From Hirudo medicinalis (taxonomy: Eukaryota > Annelida > Clitellata > Hirudinida > Hirudinidae), in contig MPNW01000015.1 in the NCBI GenBank assembly GCA_011800805.1, positions 107,880 to 171,879 of the forward strand: a stretch of 64,000 nt of DNA, in the 5' to 3' direction. The notes below the pieces were generated by a model. It searched no databases and had not been told where the DNA came from. It saw only the letters and a program-made list of their open reading frames with translations. A program made the translations under genes and the position numbers. Position 1 is the first letter of the stretch, and every line of letters starts with the position of its first letter. Below are positions 1 through 9,520 of this stretch, piece by piece.

Positions 1-610
1 AGCCCATTAAATGCAAGTGGAACTAAGCGAGTCAGCAAGCAGACAACATTAAATTAGAAACCCATTTTCATTTTCTGGCCTTAATTTGAAAGCTTGAAAT
101 GCATATTCTCAGATTTAAAATTTAATGTTTTTCCTTTTTATTGCAATTAAATGAGTTTAATTAAACCTAAAAAGAACATCTTCAAAAATAAAAAATTCAT
201 CAAAATATGTTGTTTATTTCCTAAAAATTTAAAGTAAATTGTTAACAGTTAAATAAACGAACCTATTTCAGTACTTGCAGTAGTTGCAACACACCCCTGT
301 AGGCGTTGCAACCTTGCAAGACTCCATTTGAACAAGTCACTGTGGATACATTTTTTGAGATAGAGAATTTTACTAAAGCTTAATTTGATGACAAGATATA
401 TAGCTTAAATATTGGCCACAATAATTTTGATTTAATCCATAAATAAAAAAAATGAATTTATAAAAATATGAATTTTGTTGCAACCAACCCTGGTCTCACC
501 TATTTTAGAAGCGTTGAGCAGCGACTGAGTGATCTTGTAATTGCAAGACGATGCCAAAAATGTAAATATTGAATCAGTTATCGATGACTTTGGTCGTTTA
601 AAACAAAACG
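1..610. other. AT-rich intergenic DNA, no gene seen
   Basis: I see no splice-bounded open frame, RNA gene or repeat structure that I can support here. The short minus-strand frame at 432-617 has no recognisable domain. Confidence 0.5.
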
Positions 611-966
611 TTATCATTTAAAGCAAAATCAGAAGATTATAATAAAGTGTTGGAAAATAATCTGCCTTTTGCTGAGAGGATGTATGGTGCTATTATGTAT
701 TTTAGCAGGATAACTCTCCTATCCATACTTCCAAACTGACCTTCTTTCAAGAGAGAAACGTAAACGTTTTGAGTTGGCCAGCTCGTTCTCCTGATCTCAA
801 TCCAATTGAAAATGCTTGGGGTAAGTTGTCAGGACTGGTCTATAAAGATGGAAGACAATTTAATTTGAAATCAGAGTTGGAAGATGCCGTCAGGACCTCC
901 TGGAATAATCTGGAAACAGATTTTTTTAAAATAATTAATTTTGTCGATGGGCATCAGATGTTTTGA
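611..966 (+). pseudogene. Tc1/mariner-type transposase remnant, C-terminal catalytic part
   Basis: The frame from about 611 to 705 reads like the segment before the second catalytic Asp of Tc1 transposases (VLENNLPFAERMYGAIMYF). It shifts by one frame at about 705/706. It then continues with QDNSPIHTSKL (706-738) and WPARSPDLNPIENAWGKL (775-828), the hallmark DDE/D block of Tc1-like elements. The second Asp is at 709-711 and the final Glu at 808-810, with 32 residues between them. The frame ends with TGA at 964-966. The N-terminal helix-turn-helix half and the first Asp are not visible, no matching terminal inverted repeat was found on either side, and there is a frameshift, so this is a dead 5'-truncated copy. 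It would have catalysed cut-and-paste transposition at TA sites. Confidence 0.85.
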
Positions 967-2069
967 AATAATAGAGAAACATGGAAATATAATTTCATAA
1001 TAAATAACCTTTTGTGTCAAAAAAATAAATTTTTGTTGTTATTATTGACTTTTCACGTTTCATTTCTATCTTTTTTGGACGCCGAAAAAAACACATTTTT
1101 GGTATTTTTTAGTAAGTTTTAAAATAATATTTTACCAAATTCAATGTAAAACTTTCGAAGCACAATTTACATAACATACTAAAATTTGAGTAATTTTCGT
1201 AACATATTGGTTGCGTCACAAAATGGGTACTCCATATCTATTTTGGACTGGGTGTATTTTAACAAAAATCTATGCATGTGAAGATGTAAATATTATGCTA
1301 ATAAAACGATTAAAATACTTGTTTTAGAAGCTTTTAAGCGATTTTGATGTGCGAACGGAATCGGAAGTGGTGATGAGAAGCAAAAAAATAGTCATCGGGC
1401 ATCGGGAAGGGTTGGTAGAGGGTTTACCGCCCCAGGAAAAAGTTGAAATGACGTCCCTGGTGGTTGCACTGACCTGACACTTCGTTAAGCTCATCTTCAA
1501 TCGAAATTCAATGATCTTAAATAAAATGGTTTGAAATGGTTTGCAGTCGTGCCTCTTAAGTTGGCGACATCTTTCAATTCTAATGAAAAGTTGATCAAAT
1601 CATATTGAGTTACAACCACGAGCTGCTGACATGTTAGAGCTGTTAATGCTTCATTCGTAGTGAATGTTATCAATATTTCCTTTATTTTGAATTTAACGTG
1701 AAAAAAAAACAAAATTAAAGATCATCCAATAATATTTAAAAAATCCTTTTATTTGCTAAAAAAAAAAAACAAATCACCGAGAGATCGGAGAATAATTTCA
1801 CGAGGTTTGTGTGTGCGATGAAGAAATATTCAATAACCTCGGATCTCTGATTAAATTAAAACAATGAAGATGAAACAATTTGTTGAAAAAATGTTTTCCT
1901 TATTTCTGTGATGTAAAGAAGTCCACTTTTAATGCTTCGACGTCTTAAAATTGTCCTGCTGCGAAATGAAACCGAAGTGGTTAAAGCGTTGAGAAGTTAC
2001 AAATATCGACATTCCATCTCATTCGCAGACACCCAGCAATGCGGTCGATGGTGCGGAATAAACGGAGAG
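967..2069. other. Intergenic DNA upstream of the GPCR promoter
   Basis: AT-rich sequence with A/T homopolymers. The first part is probably the decayed 3' flank of the Tc1 copy. No coding exon is supported. Confidence 0.4.
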
Positions 2070-2106
2070 TATAAGAACTCCATTCGTTGGTTTCGACTCA
2101 TCACTT
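2070..2106 (+). promoter_or_regulatory. Candidate core promoter (TATA box plus initiator) of the GPCR gene
   Basis: A TATAAG box at 2070-2075 is followed by an initiator-like TCACTT at 2101-2106. The implied start is about 33 bases downstream of the box, and the proposed GPCR start codon at 2128 lies just after it. The spacing is that of a classic animal TATA/Inr promoter. This is inferred from motif and spacing only, and it also supports the first GPCR exon proposed below. Confidence 0.5.
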
Positions 2107-2127
2107 GCATGGGAGCGGGAGTCAGAC

Positions 2128-2209
2128 ATGGATTTTTCAGACTATCAGAAGGACGTTTCAGTTCACTGGTACTTGGTCCTCTCCTTTCTTACGTTTTACG
2201 CCATAGCAG
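2128..2209 (+). CDS. GPCR exon 1 (N-terminus and first half of TM1), proposed
   Basis: From the ATG at 2128 the frame gives a short acidic N-terminus (MDFSDYQKDVSVHWY) and then a hydrophobic run, LVLSFLTFYAIAG. The large exon at 9521 starts in the middle of TM1 with one base of a codon missing. If exon 1 ends at 2209, one G is left over. It joins GA at 9521 to make Gly, and the result reads through TM1 as LTFYAIAG-IAGNALVLYVF, a helix of normal length with the conserved GN. The donor would be GC (AG|gccagt at 2210) instead of GT. No other upstream exon of the right phase was found. It depends on an unusual splice site across a 7.3-kb intron, so confidence is moderate. Confidence 0.5.
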
Positions 2210-2320
2210 GCCAGTTGACATTTCCTTATTTTTGCTTTAGAATTTTATCAGTTGAAAAGTGTTTTAATCGTTGTTACTATTATCAATTAATTACCAGTTT
2301 AAATTTAAATATTAATAATA

Positions 2321-2324
2321 AATA

Positions 2325-2363
<39 letters not shown>

Positions 2364-2388
2364 TATATAATATATATATTATATATTG
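2321..2388. repeat. (TA)n microsatellite
   Basis: Alternating TA with single AA interruptions, in the first part of the proposed GPCR intron. Confidence 0.9.
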
Positions 2389-3018
2389 TTAATCAAAAAA
2401 TATTTGCCAACTTACGCTTGGAAAAATGTCAACATTAAAGAGAAGACATTTTTTTCAGTCAACCAACTGCCTTTTGGAATTTCGTGAAAAATTACTTAAT
2501 CATGAATTATTTTGAAGGTGAAATGAGTTTCCAACATCACACTAAAGAGAGGATTGAGATGCAATAAAGCGGTAGGAAGAAGAAAATTAGAGGAATTAAT
2601 TAACGGTCCGTGATTGATCTTCACTGAAATCAACAGGAGAATTTGAAAAAGTTCGTGCTAAATAAGTTCCTAATCACATTTGAACAGGCGAATCCTTTTT
2701 CTGCAGCATTATAGGCGCCCTTTGTTGATTAAGTGTTAAATTCAGTTTATGTTGACATGAAATTATTTCAAATAAAGTAAATTATGCCAAAGTGATTATT
2801 ATTATTATTATTACCTTGATATTATTTTTTTTTCTTTAAAATTTTTTTTTTTTATTTTCTCGGCCACACATTAGCAATAAGAATCGTTCGAAAAACCACT
2901 CTGAAAGGTTTAGTGTAAGTAAAGTGTAAAGTGTCCGAGATCTCCATGGACATATGAATTAAAAGGACAAGCCTTAATACAAAATGTCAATCGCACCGAG
3001 CAACATCAATCGTTAATG
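2389..3018. other. Intronic DNA without recognised genes
   Basis: AT-rich sequence with a short (ATT)n run at 2794-2813 and poly-T tracts around 2828-2860. Nothing else can be supported. Confidence 0.4.
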
Positions 3019-3458
3019 TCACCGAGAATTCGCCATCACATCCAGAGATGTGGTCCTCTTTCTTCGATGGCACCTGGGAGCCCTCCATATCTTGTAGCTC
3101 TGATTGAGAACAGAAGTTACGATCTTCATAAGGCCTGTCCTTGGAACACCGCAATCTTTCCAAATTCTAAACGATTTTTGGGACATCACTCCTCTCCAGT
3201 TGCACATACAAAGTAGTTGTATATTGCATCGCCAACGTTTAGCAGCAATCTCTGAGTGAACTGGAGCACTTCTCAGCATCCAATATCTTGTGTGTCATAT
3301 TTCAACACTGTTGTCGTGCACCCTGTCTAGGTTGTAGTCATCTGAGGCAACAGCTACGTCACACACTATGTAGGTGTCACTCCTCCATGCACATAAATCT
3401 GGTATCTTAAGTCCCTTTTCTGTAGGAATTCTGGGCTCTATTTTTGTTTTGTAGCCTC

Positions 3459-3470
<12 letters not shown>
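3019..3470 (-). pseudogene. C-terminal REL-endonuclease remnant of an R2/NeSL-type non-LTR retrotransposon
   Basis: Read on the minus strand, the frame ending near 3295 contains KGLKIPDLCAWRSDTYIVCD, followed by DVAVASDDYNLDRVH. This matches the PD...D core of the restriction-like endonuclease at the C-terminus of R2, R4 and NeSL elements. After a stop and frame change, the frame at 3279-3019 contains CNWRGVMSQKSFRIWKDCG, the typical tail of the same proteins (nWRGvW...S...L...G). At least one stop or frameshift separates the two halves. Upstream the copy dissolves into trinucleotide repeats, so reverse transcriptase is absent. It lies antisense in the proposed GPCR intron. The exact clade cannot be set without a search. 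Confidence 0.72.
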
Positions 3471-3497
<27 letters not shown>

Positions 3498-3512
3498 TAT
3501 TATTATTAATAC

Positions 3513-3545
<33 letters not shown>

Positions 3546-3571
3546 TATCATTATCGTTATCGTTAAAAATG

Positions 3572-3633
<62 letters not shown>

Positions 3634-3655
3634 CATCATCATCATTAAAAACAAC
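3460..3655. repeat. Compound (ATT)n/(ATC)n microsatellite
   Basis: Runs of TTA/ATT units, then CAT/ATC units, a short GTTATC tract, then ATT and ATC units again. They encode meaningless poly-Ile, poly-Asp and poly-Asn frames. The repeat sits at the 5' edge of the retrotransposon remnant. Confidence 0.92.
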
Positions 3656-4233
3656 AATGCTATGTAATTAATGTTGTAATTGTTGCTGCTAAGCTGCTTT
3701 ACAAAGATTACCATGCAAGTCAGCTTTTCTCCTAAATTCATTTTGGTTAAGTGTCCATTGTTTTCTTCTCTTTTTATTATTTTCTTGTTAATATTCTTTT
3801 TTTTTAATTCAGAAAAGATGACATCGCAATGGTTTCATATATCTTCTTTCACCTTAACAGAATGAAGCATCACAAATGTGATTCGACCTTGTATCAATTG
3901 TTGTTTGCATAATTAATTACTTTAGAGTCAAAGTTAATCCATTTTTAGATTTATCAGGATTTCATACTGATATTTAAATTGCACAACCAAATTTAAGTTA
4001 TAAAATTCATTTTAAGAAAACTTCATAAAATGGCGCTCATAATGAATTGACGACCACTTTGACAATATTTCTGGGGAATTTTTTGAAGAAGCTGTTGAAG
4101 ATGTCTATAATGTATTTTTATTAACTATTTATTAACTAAAACTATTCATTTGAAATACCACTTCTGCATATAAATATTAATATTCCTATTGTGAAGTTAT
4201 GGTAGTGATGGTAATGAAAGCAAAAGACACATG
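3656..4233. other. Intronic DNA, nothing recognised
   Basis: No domain, RNA or repeat structure visible apart from short T-rich tracts. Confidence 0.4.
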
Positions 4234-4258
4234 TAATTTTCGATGGGGTTCAATGGAC
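4234..4258. repeat. 25-bp direct repeat flanking the hAT insertion (partner at 5748-5772)
   Basis: TAATTTTC(G/A)ATGGGG followed by TTCAATGGAC occurs directly left of the left target duplication and again directly right of the right one (5748-5772), with one difference. The simplest reading is that the element landed inside a pre-existing tandem repeat with a unit of about 33 bp. Confidence 0.7.
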
Positions 4259-4440
4259 ATCTTACTCAGTAGCGGACCGGCCCTTCTTGTGGAACATACA
4301 TAAAATAATATTTCAAGTAATAACCGAAAATATTTTCTTAATCTATCAATCGTCCGATGTCTGCATCTTGAATAATAATTACGTCGTTGCAGTCTTAATA
4401 TAACGTCGGTAATACCATTCAATATTACTGGTGCCTGGAG

Positions 4441-4560
4441 GCTGTCGGTAGCCGAGCGGTTAGGGCTCGCGCTTCGCTGCAGCCCGTTAGGAGTTCAAAT
4501 CCTAGCCTCACTCAGCGGTGTGAACGCTGCATCGATTTTGTGATTAGTTTTGTATAAGTA
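4441..4560 (+). mobile_element. tRNA-derived SINE head (candidate)
   Basis: TAGCCGAGCGG (4449-4459) fits an RNA polymerase III A box, and GAGTTCAAATCC (4491-4502) fits a B box at tRNA spacing. The T-arm stem TAGGA/TCCTA can form around the B box, but the acceptor stem does not pair, so it is not an intact tRNA gene. The sequence beyond it (ctcagcggtgtgaacgctgc and on) is not tRNA. This is the structure of a tRNA-derived SINE. It lies inside the hAT copy and is a different family from the SINE at 11,503 and 21,066. Confidence 0.55.
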
Positions 4561-4748
4561 ACTCAGAAATAGAAGCATTAAAAGTTTATTCTCTTGAACT
4601 TGGAACCTGTTATAACTCGCAGTTTTATACGAACTGGAGAAAAGACACTTTATCGACTGCTTATTCACACGATATCAGTTTGTCACTACCTTATGCAACG
4701 AAGGCCAGAAGGAAGGAAGCTGTCGCCCACAGCTCTCTTAGGCTGTCA

Positions 4749-4790
4749 CAGGGGCGAATCTAGAACACTTTGGCGGGGGAGAGGAAAGCT
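4749..4790. repeat. Fragment of the hAT MITE family seen at 38,242
   Basis: CAGGGGCGAATCTAGAACAC continuing into TTTGGCGGGGGA matches the reverse complement of the right end of the 38,242-38,428 MITE over about 35-40 bases. No partner end or target duplication belongs to it, so only an end fragment remains. Confidence 0.6.
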
Positions 4791-5772
4791 TTGATGGCGG
4801 AGTGAAACCCGGCTGGATCGGTGTTGGTAATCGAGAGGGGGAGTCTATTCCAGATCTGCGGGTCAACAACCTTCTACATATCTGCCATCCCATGACCTGT
4901 CCTACGTCGGGCAGATGATTTGACGATTTGACCTGGTTGCTGATTTGAACCTGCGCCTACCAGGAATATTTGCGGTGCGGGTAAAAGGCAGGTATGACGG
5001 TGCTCGATTGAGACTCGGAGAGACTTGAAAATGAGTTCATAAATTTGTTGATATCTTGTGAGAAAGACGATTTCAACGGGTGACTTCATTAATAATCTCT
5101 CAAAAGATGCCACTGTATACCTTAAATTATTTATGCCAATTCTAAATGCTGGAAGCTTTTTTCAATATCTAAAGCTTATCATAAACCCTTTAAAAAATTT
5201 TCCATTAGATGCACGCACCTAACGCACATCCATAACTCATAGGGTAAGAATGAGTAACCTCATACACATCAGTATCAACATTGAAATCATCCTATAAATC
5301 ATATTTACTGTCTGTTTAAACACTTAAATATCTGCTAATTTCCTGTTTCCATCTCACATACATTCCCATCTTGGTTTTTCTTATTTCGTTTGTTATAAAA
5401 AACTATTCTTTTATGTAGTGGGATGTGAATCGATCCCTTTGGGTTTTTGCCTTTGGACATCATTTCTTTGCATTTCGGTTATGTTTGTGTTGTAGTTTTG
5501 TTTGCTTATTTTTGATGGTCATAAAATAAAATAATAATATTGTAACACCAACTTAAACATTATTCACTCTGAAGCTTATTTTATGACATCGTTTGTCTTA
5601 TTACGAGTACAATTACATTGCAAAAAACGAAATTACATTTATATTGTTTAGAATAAGAAATAAAATATGACTTCGATGTATGAGTGCCGCCCTTATACTG
5701 ATATTTCCCGGTAAATATTTATCTCCCAGTCCGCCACTGATCTTCCTTAATTTTCAATGGGGTTCAATGGAC

Positions 5773-6526
5773 GCCTCACTTAACCTTACGAAATCTGCAG
5801 ACGTACAGAGTGAATAATAGCGAGCATTTCAGCATTTCAGAAAATGTTTCCGGAAGTACGGTCGGTTGAACTGGAAACTCTGCTGGGATCACAGAACAAG
5901 AAACCAGATTCAATCTTCACGGTTATGGAAGCATATAAGCTTCTCGGCTGACCAATTGATTCGTGGAAAGATAAAAATACGTAAAATACAAAACTTGGAA
6001 GTGTTTGAGAATTCATTTAAGTTGAAACGTTTGCTCATCAGACTCTTCTCCAAAACATTTTCACTATTTTCGGTGGACCACATTTGATCACATTTGACCA
6101 CATTTGATCACTGTTAATTGTTTTAAGTGTTCCATGCATTCGCATTTCTTTACAACGAACCTTTGTTAAGGATTGAGTTTTGTTTGCAGCATGTTTTCAT
6201 AGGAAGCATGTTTTCATATGGAATCTTCCACGTGAATTCACAGAATTCCTGCCGCGAAGTCCATTGACACGAAACAACGAAGTTGCACTTCCAACCTTTT
6301 TTATTAAATACCTCAGCATGAAGACAAAGGAGATATTTTTGCATTTTTAGTTTTTATTTCAATCGGAAATAATGTTCTCTTTATGTGGCGCTAAATATTT
6401 TATAAACTTTGAGCTTCAATTTTACGGTTTACCATTATCATGTTTGATTCTTTTTTTCCTTTTTTCAGTCGGTAAAAGATGAGTCCTGACTGCTACCAGT
6501 GTTATTATTAATAATAGTATTGTTGT
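5773..6526. other. Intronic DNA
   Basis: No gene seen. A short tandem run of (cc)acatttgatc units occurs at about 6079-6113. Confidence 0.4.
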
Positions 6527-6540
6527 TATTATTATTATTA

Positions 6541-6616
<76 letters not shown>
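6527..6616. repeat. (TTA)n microsatellite with an adjacent ambiguous base
   Basis: An almost pure TTA/ATT tract of about 90 bases, followed by an N at 6617 that marks an assembly uncertainty. Confidence 0.92.
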
Positions 6617-7110
6617 NGGCATGGTCTCTTTCCATACCGATGTAGTCGCCGACAAAGTTCCTGTTGATGCTGTACTTACGACGCTCTTTCTTGTTGTACA
6701 GCAGGTCGCAGGCTGGTTGTTGTGGTTATTATTGTCGTTGTTGTTGTTCTTAATGTTTTTTAAACATTTGTTTCACATTGCATTTTTACGTTCATTATTT
6801 TTGGAGTTGAAAAAGTTGTTTACGAAATTTGTTCTCTGAAAATATAATTCCCTCGCAGTGACGTGTCTTTCTTACTTTGGCACACTTTTTTGATGAAGGA
6901 TTTCTCGGAGCATTAAGCTGGAAAATGGAGTTTGAAACAAGTCGAGCCTGCAGTTCGTGCACAATGTTTGTCTTTGGTTTCCTTCATTTTGGCCATTTTA
7001 ACTCCACAATCCAGACTCTTTTATGTCGAGTTAAATCTAATTTTAAAAATTATTTTAATCATTCTTTGAAACTCCAGTCGTTCGCTGGTTTTGGCACGTA
7101 CTCCTACCTC

Positions 7111-7257
7111 CAGGGCCGCCGAGAGGGGGGGAGGGCAGGAGAGACAAGTGCCCGGCAATTTTGTGGGTTCTGCCGGGGTTTTAAAACCTTTTTTTTTGCT
7201 TTTCCATTACTAAATTGACACAACAGGACCCAACATTTCTGTCGGTGGCCATGCCTG
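7111..7257. mobile_element. hAT-type MITE (same family as 39,461-39,668)
   Basis: It begins CAGGGCCGCCGAGAGG and ends CGGTGGCCATGCCTG. Its second half (poly-T, GCTTTTCCATTACTAAATTG, ACA, then CATTTCTGTCGG) matches the reverse complement of the element at 39,461-39,668. The flanking 8-mers cctacctc and ccgccttc agree at only 5 of 8 positions, so the insertion is old or the ends are slightly misplaced. There is no coding capacity. Confidence 0.6.
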
Positions 7258-7459
7258 CCGCCTTCGAATCTTCGTCAGAAAATAAAATCCGATGACGATG
7301 ATGTTGAATGAATGAAATATTTGAACCACGAATATATGGTGAAGATGAACTTTGAATGATCACTTAAAAAAACCTCTAAATGATAAAAATACTCATTTCT
7401 GCCAATCAAAATGTAAACGTGTTTACAGCGTTGGTTTGAACTTCCAGAAGAAGCCTAAA
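7258..7459. other. Intronic DNA
   Basis: No feature supported. Confidence 0.3.
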
Positions 7460-7587
7460 AGTATGCAATAATATATATAATAGTATGCAATAATATATAT
7501 AATAGTATGCAATAATATATATAATAGTATGCAATAATATATATAATAGTATGCAATAATATATATAATAGTATGCAATAATATATN
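7460..7587. repeat. 22-bp tandem repeat
   Basis: The unit agtatgcaataatatatataa plus t is repeated nearly perfectly about six times and stops at an N (7587). The near identity of the copies indicates recent expansion, and the N suggests that the true copy number is not resolved. Confidence 0.93.
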
Positions 7588-7830
7588 TGATAATGTTGAG
7601 GAGGCGGTGATGATGTTGAGGAGGTGATGATGATGTTGAGGATGTTGTGATGTTGAGGAGGTGGTGATGATGTTGAGGAGGTGATGATGATGTTGAGGAG
7701 GTGATGATGATGTTGAGGAGGTGATGATGATGTTGAGGAGGTGGTGGTGATGTTGAGGAGGTGGTGATGATGTTGAGGAGGTGGTGATGATGTTGAGGAG
7801 GTGGTGATGATGTTGAGGAGGTGGTGGTGG
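7588..7830. repeat. 18-bp minisatellite (GATGATGTTGAGGAGGTG)n
   Basis: About 13 copies with small GAT/GGT variations follow directly on the 22-bp array. It is strand-biased (G-rich on plus, C-rich on minus). Confidence 0.93.
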
Positions 7831-7925
7831 TATAAGTGGTGGTTTCGATGCTAATGTTGATGGAAATTTTCGGTTTGCGCGTTGATCTTTGCGAATGAAA
7901 ATAATAACAACAACTTTTAATGATG

Positions 7926-8005
7926 ATTGATGGTGATGATTGGTGATGACGACGACGATGACGACTACGACGACGACGACGACGATGATGATGATGATGA
8001 TGATG
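7926..8005. repeat. (GAT/GAC)n microsatellite
   Basis: A GATGAT and GACGAC tract. Its poly-Asp open frame is an artefact of the repeat. Confidence 0.9.
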
Positions 8006-8009
8006 TTAA

Positions 8010-9520
8010 TAGTGGTAATAATATCAAGGATAACAATATGCGATGTTGTTTAAAAGATAAACTGATGGCGCTAGAGTTGCCTTTGAGCTGCTTCAACAAT
8101 CGAAGAGCTTCTCCTTGCGTGTCGACAGATGTCCTCATATCGTGAGGGAGACCTAATAAATTGTCAAGAATTTTGTTCTTCCTTGCACTTATTATTATTG
8201 AGCAACATTTTCATTTTTTGTTTAATTAAATGCGTTAAGAAATTTGTAAATGTTTTGTAAAACACAAAATAAAAAAAATGAAAATCCCGTCCAAATAGAT
8301 CGGATTGCGTTATCAACAGCACATCAACTAATGAACTTATTAAATATGCAAGCGATGCAGGCTCTATTCAGAGGATAATTGTTGGAAAAAGTGTTTTTCA
8401 CAGAAAAGTTTTTCATCACGTCTTAAGAGTGATGCTGTGTTGATCATTGGAAAAAGTCGATACAAAGAGAAGCAATATTTCCAGGCGGCAGAACAAATAA
8501 CTGGAACTGCCCTCCGATAACCCCAACGCTCAATTTTATGGAGGCTTCTCTGGCAGAGGCTCCTATATTTCCGGTTTTAAGTCCTTAAAACGAATGAATG
8601 CATGCAAAATTATTTACCTGACAATTTAGAGATTACAATCACCATCGCCTGTGTAATTAGTAAATATATGCGTGCAGGAATTTATTAAAATATGATTGCT
8701 TTTGTCTCTCAATTATACGATGATCTTTGTTAAGTCGCTTAAAAAGAAATGAAGAGCATCATGAATTACTATTACTCGGGATTGTTACCTGTCGAATCTT
8801 TTGCATTCACGATATATTAAAATCGAACCTTACAACGCAATAAGGTAAAAAGTGGGTATTTTTAATAAACATTGAAAGTACTTTCAGGGCGTATGTGAGA
8901 CAAACAGAATCAAGAATTAGATAAAAATATTTAGCATATTTAGCTTTGAAGCTCTAAATTCAAATCGTTGGCTTCCGATATTTGGTTAATTGTTGTTTTA
9001 TTTATTAAACGTAGAAATAAGAGAATTACATTTATTTTTTGCATTTTTAATGGCAACTTCATCCGATTAGGCCTCGGACATTAATTTAACTTACTTCAGC
9101 GAAGTTAACGAGCAGGTTTGAGAATACAGTTGGGAGTTGCTAGATCGGGGATCATTTGGATGAAGTCATGATTCACTTGTTATTGGGATCCGGAAAAGGG
9201 TGTTACAAAAAGTGAGTCATTCCTGAATCTTCATCTGCCGATGATTTCCCTCGATTTCCCTCCATCCATCTGGGAAGATGCAATTTGCAAATATTTGTTC
9301 TGCAGTTTCTTCAGGCTTGCAATGACAAACATCATTTTCAACGGAGGAAGGATTAGTTACATTAATATAAGTTTATTAAGTCATTAAACCCGGCGTCTAA
9401 GTCGTTCTTTTCTAATGAGTTATAAAAATAAATAAACGAGTGCTCATACTTCGAAATTTTCAGAAATTTAATTAATTTATCAAAGTCGAGAAAATTGAGA
9501 ATGATGATAATCCGATGCAG
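8010..9520. other. 3' part of the GPCR intron
   Basis: It ends in the acceptor tccgatgcag at 9511-9520. I searched this stretch for an N-terminal GPCR exon that ends one base into a codon and carries half of TM1, and found none. No other feature is supported. Confidence 0.45.

Larger units (their letters stand above)
4267..5739. mobile_element. hAT-type DNA transposon copy, 1.47 kb, non-autonomous
   Basis: The left end is CAGTAGCGGACCGG (4267-4280). The right end, read inward on the other strand, is CAGTGGCGGACTGG (5739-5726), so the two ends agree at 12 of 14 positions and begin with the CAG typical of hAT elements. The flanking 8-mers are atcttact (4259-4266) and atcttcct (5740-5747), a 7/8 target-site duplication of the hAT length. 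No transposase frame is visible inside, so the copy was mobilised in trans. It contains a tRNA-like SINE head (4441) and a fragment of a second hAT family (4749), so it is layered. It lies in the proposed GPCR intron. Confidence 0.75.

Noticed and set aside
3295..3741. Open frame with poly-Ile, poly-Asp and poly-Asn
   Set aside because: The homopolymer part is a translated trinucleotide microsatellite. Only the last 50 residues belong to the retrotransposon remnant.
4441..4515. Functional tRNA gene
   Set aside because: Boxes are present but the acceptor stem does not pair, and the 3' side continues as repeat-like sequence.
4749..5739. A hAT element running from the CAGGGGCGAATC end to 5739
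   Set aside because: The flanking 8-mers ggctgtca and atcttcct do not match, while the end at 4267 gives better TIR pairing and a 7/8 target duplication.
6422..6655. Poly-Ile open frame
   Set aside because: Translation of a (TTA)n repeat with an N; no gene.
7927..8145. Poly-Asp open frame
   Set aside because: Translation of the GAT/GAC repeat.
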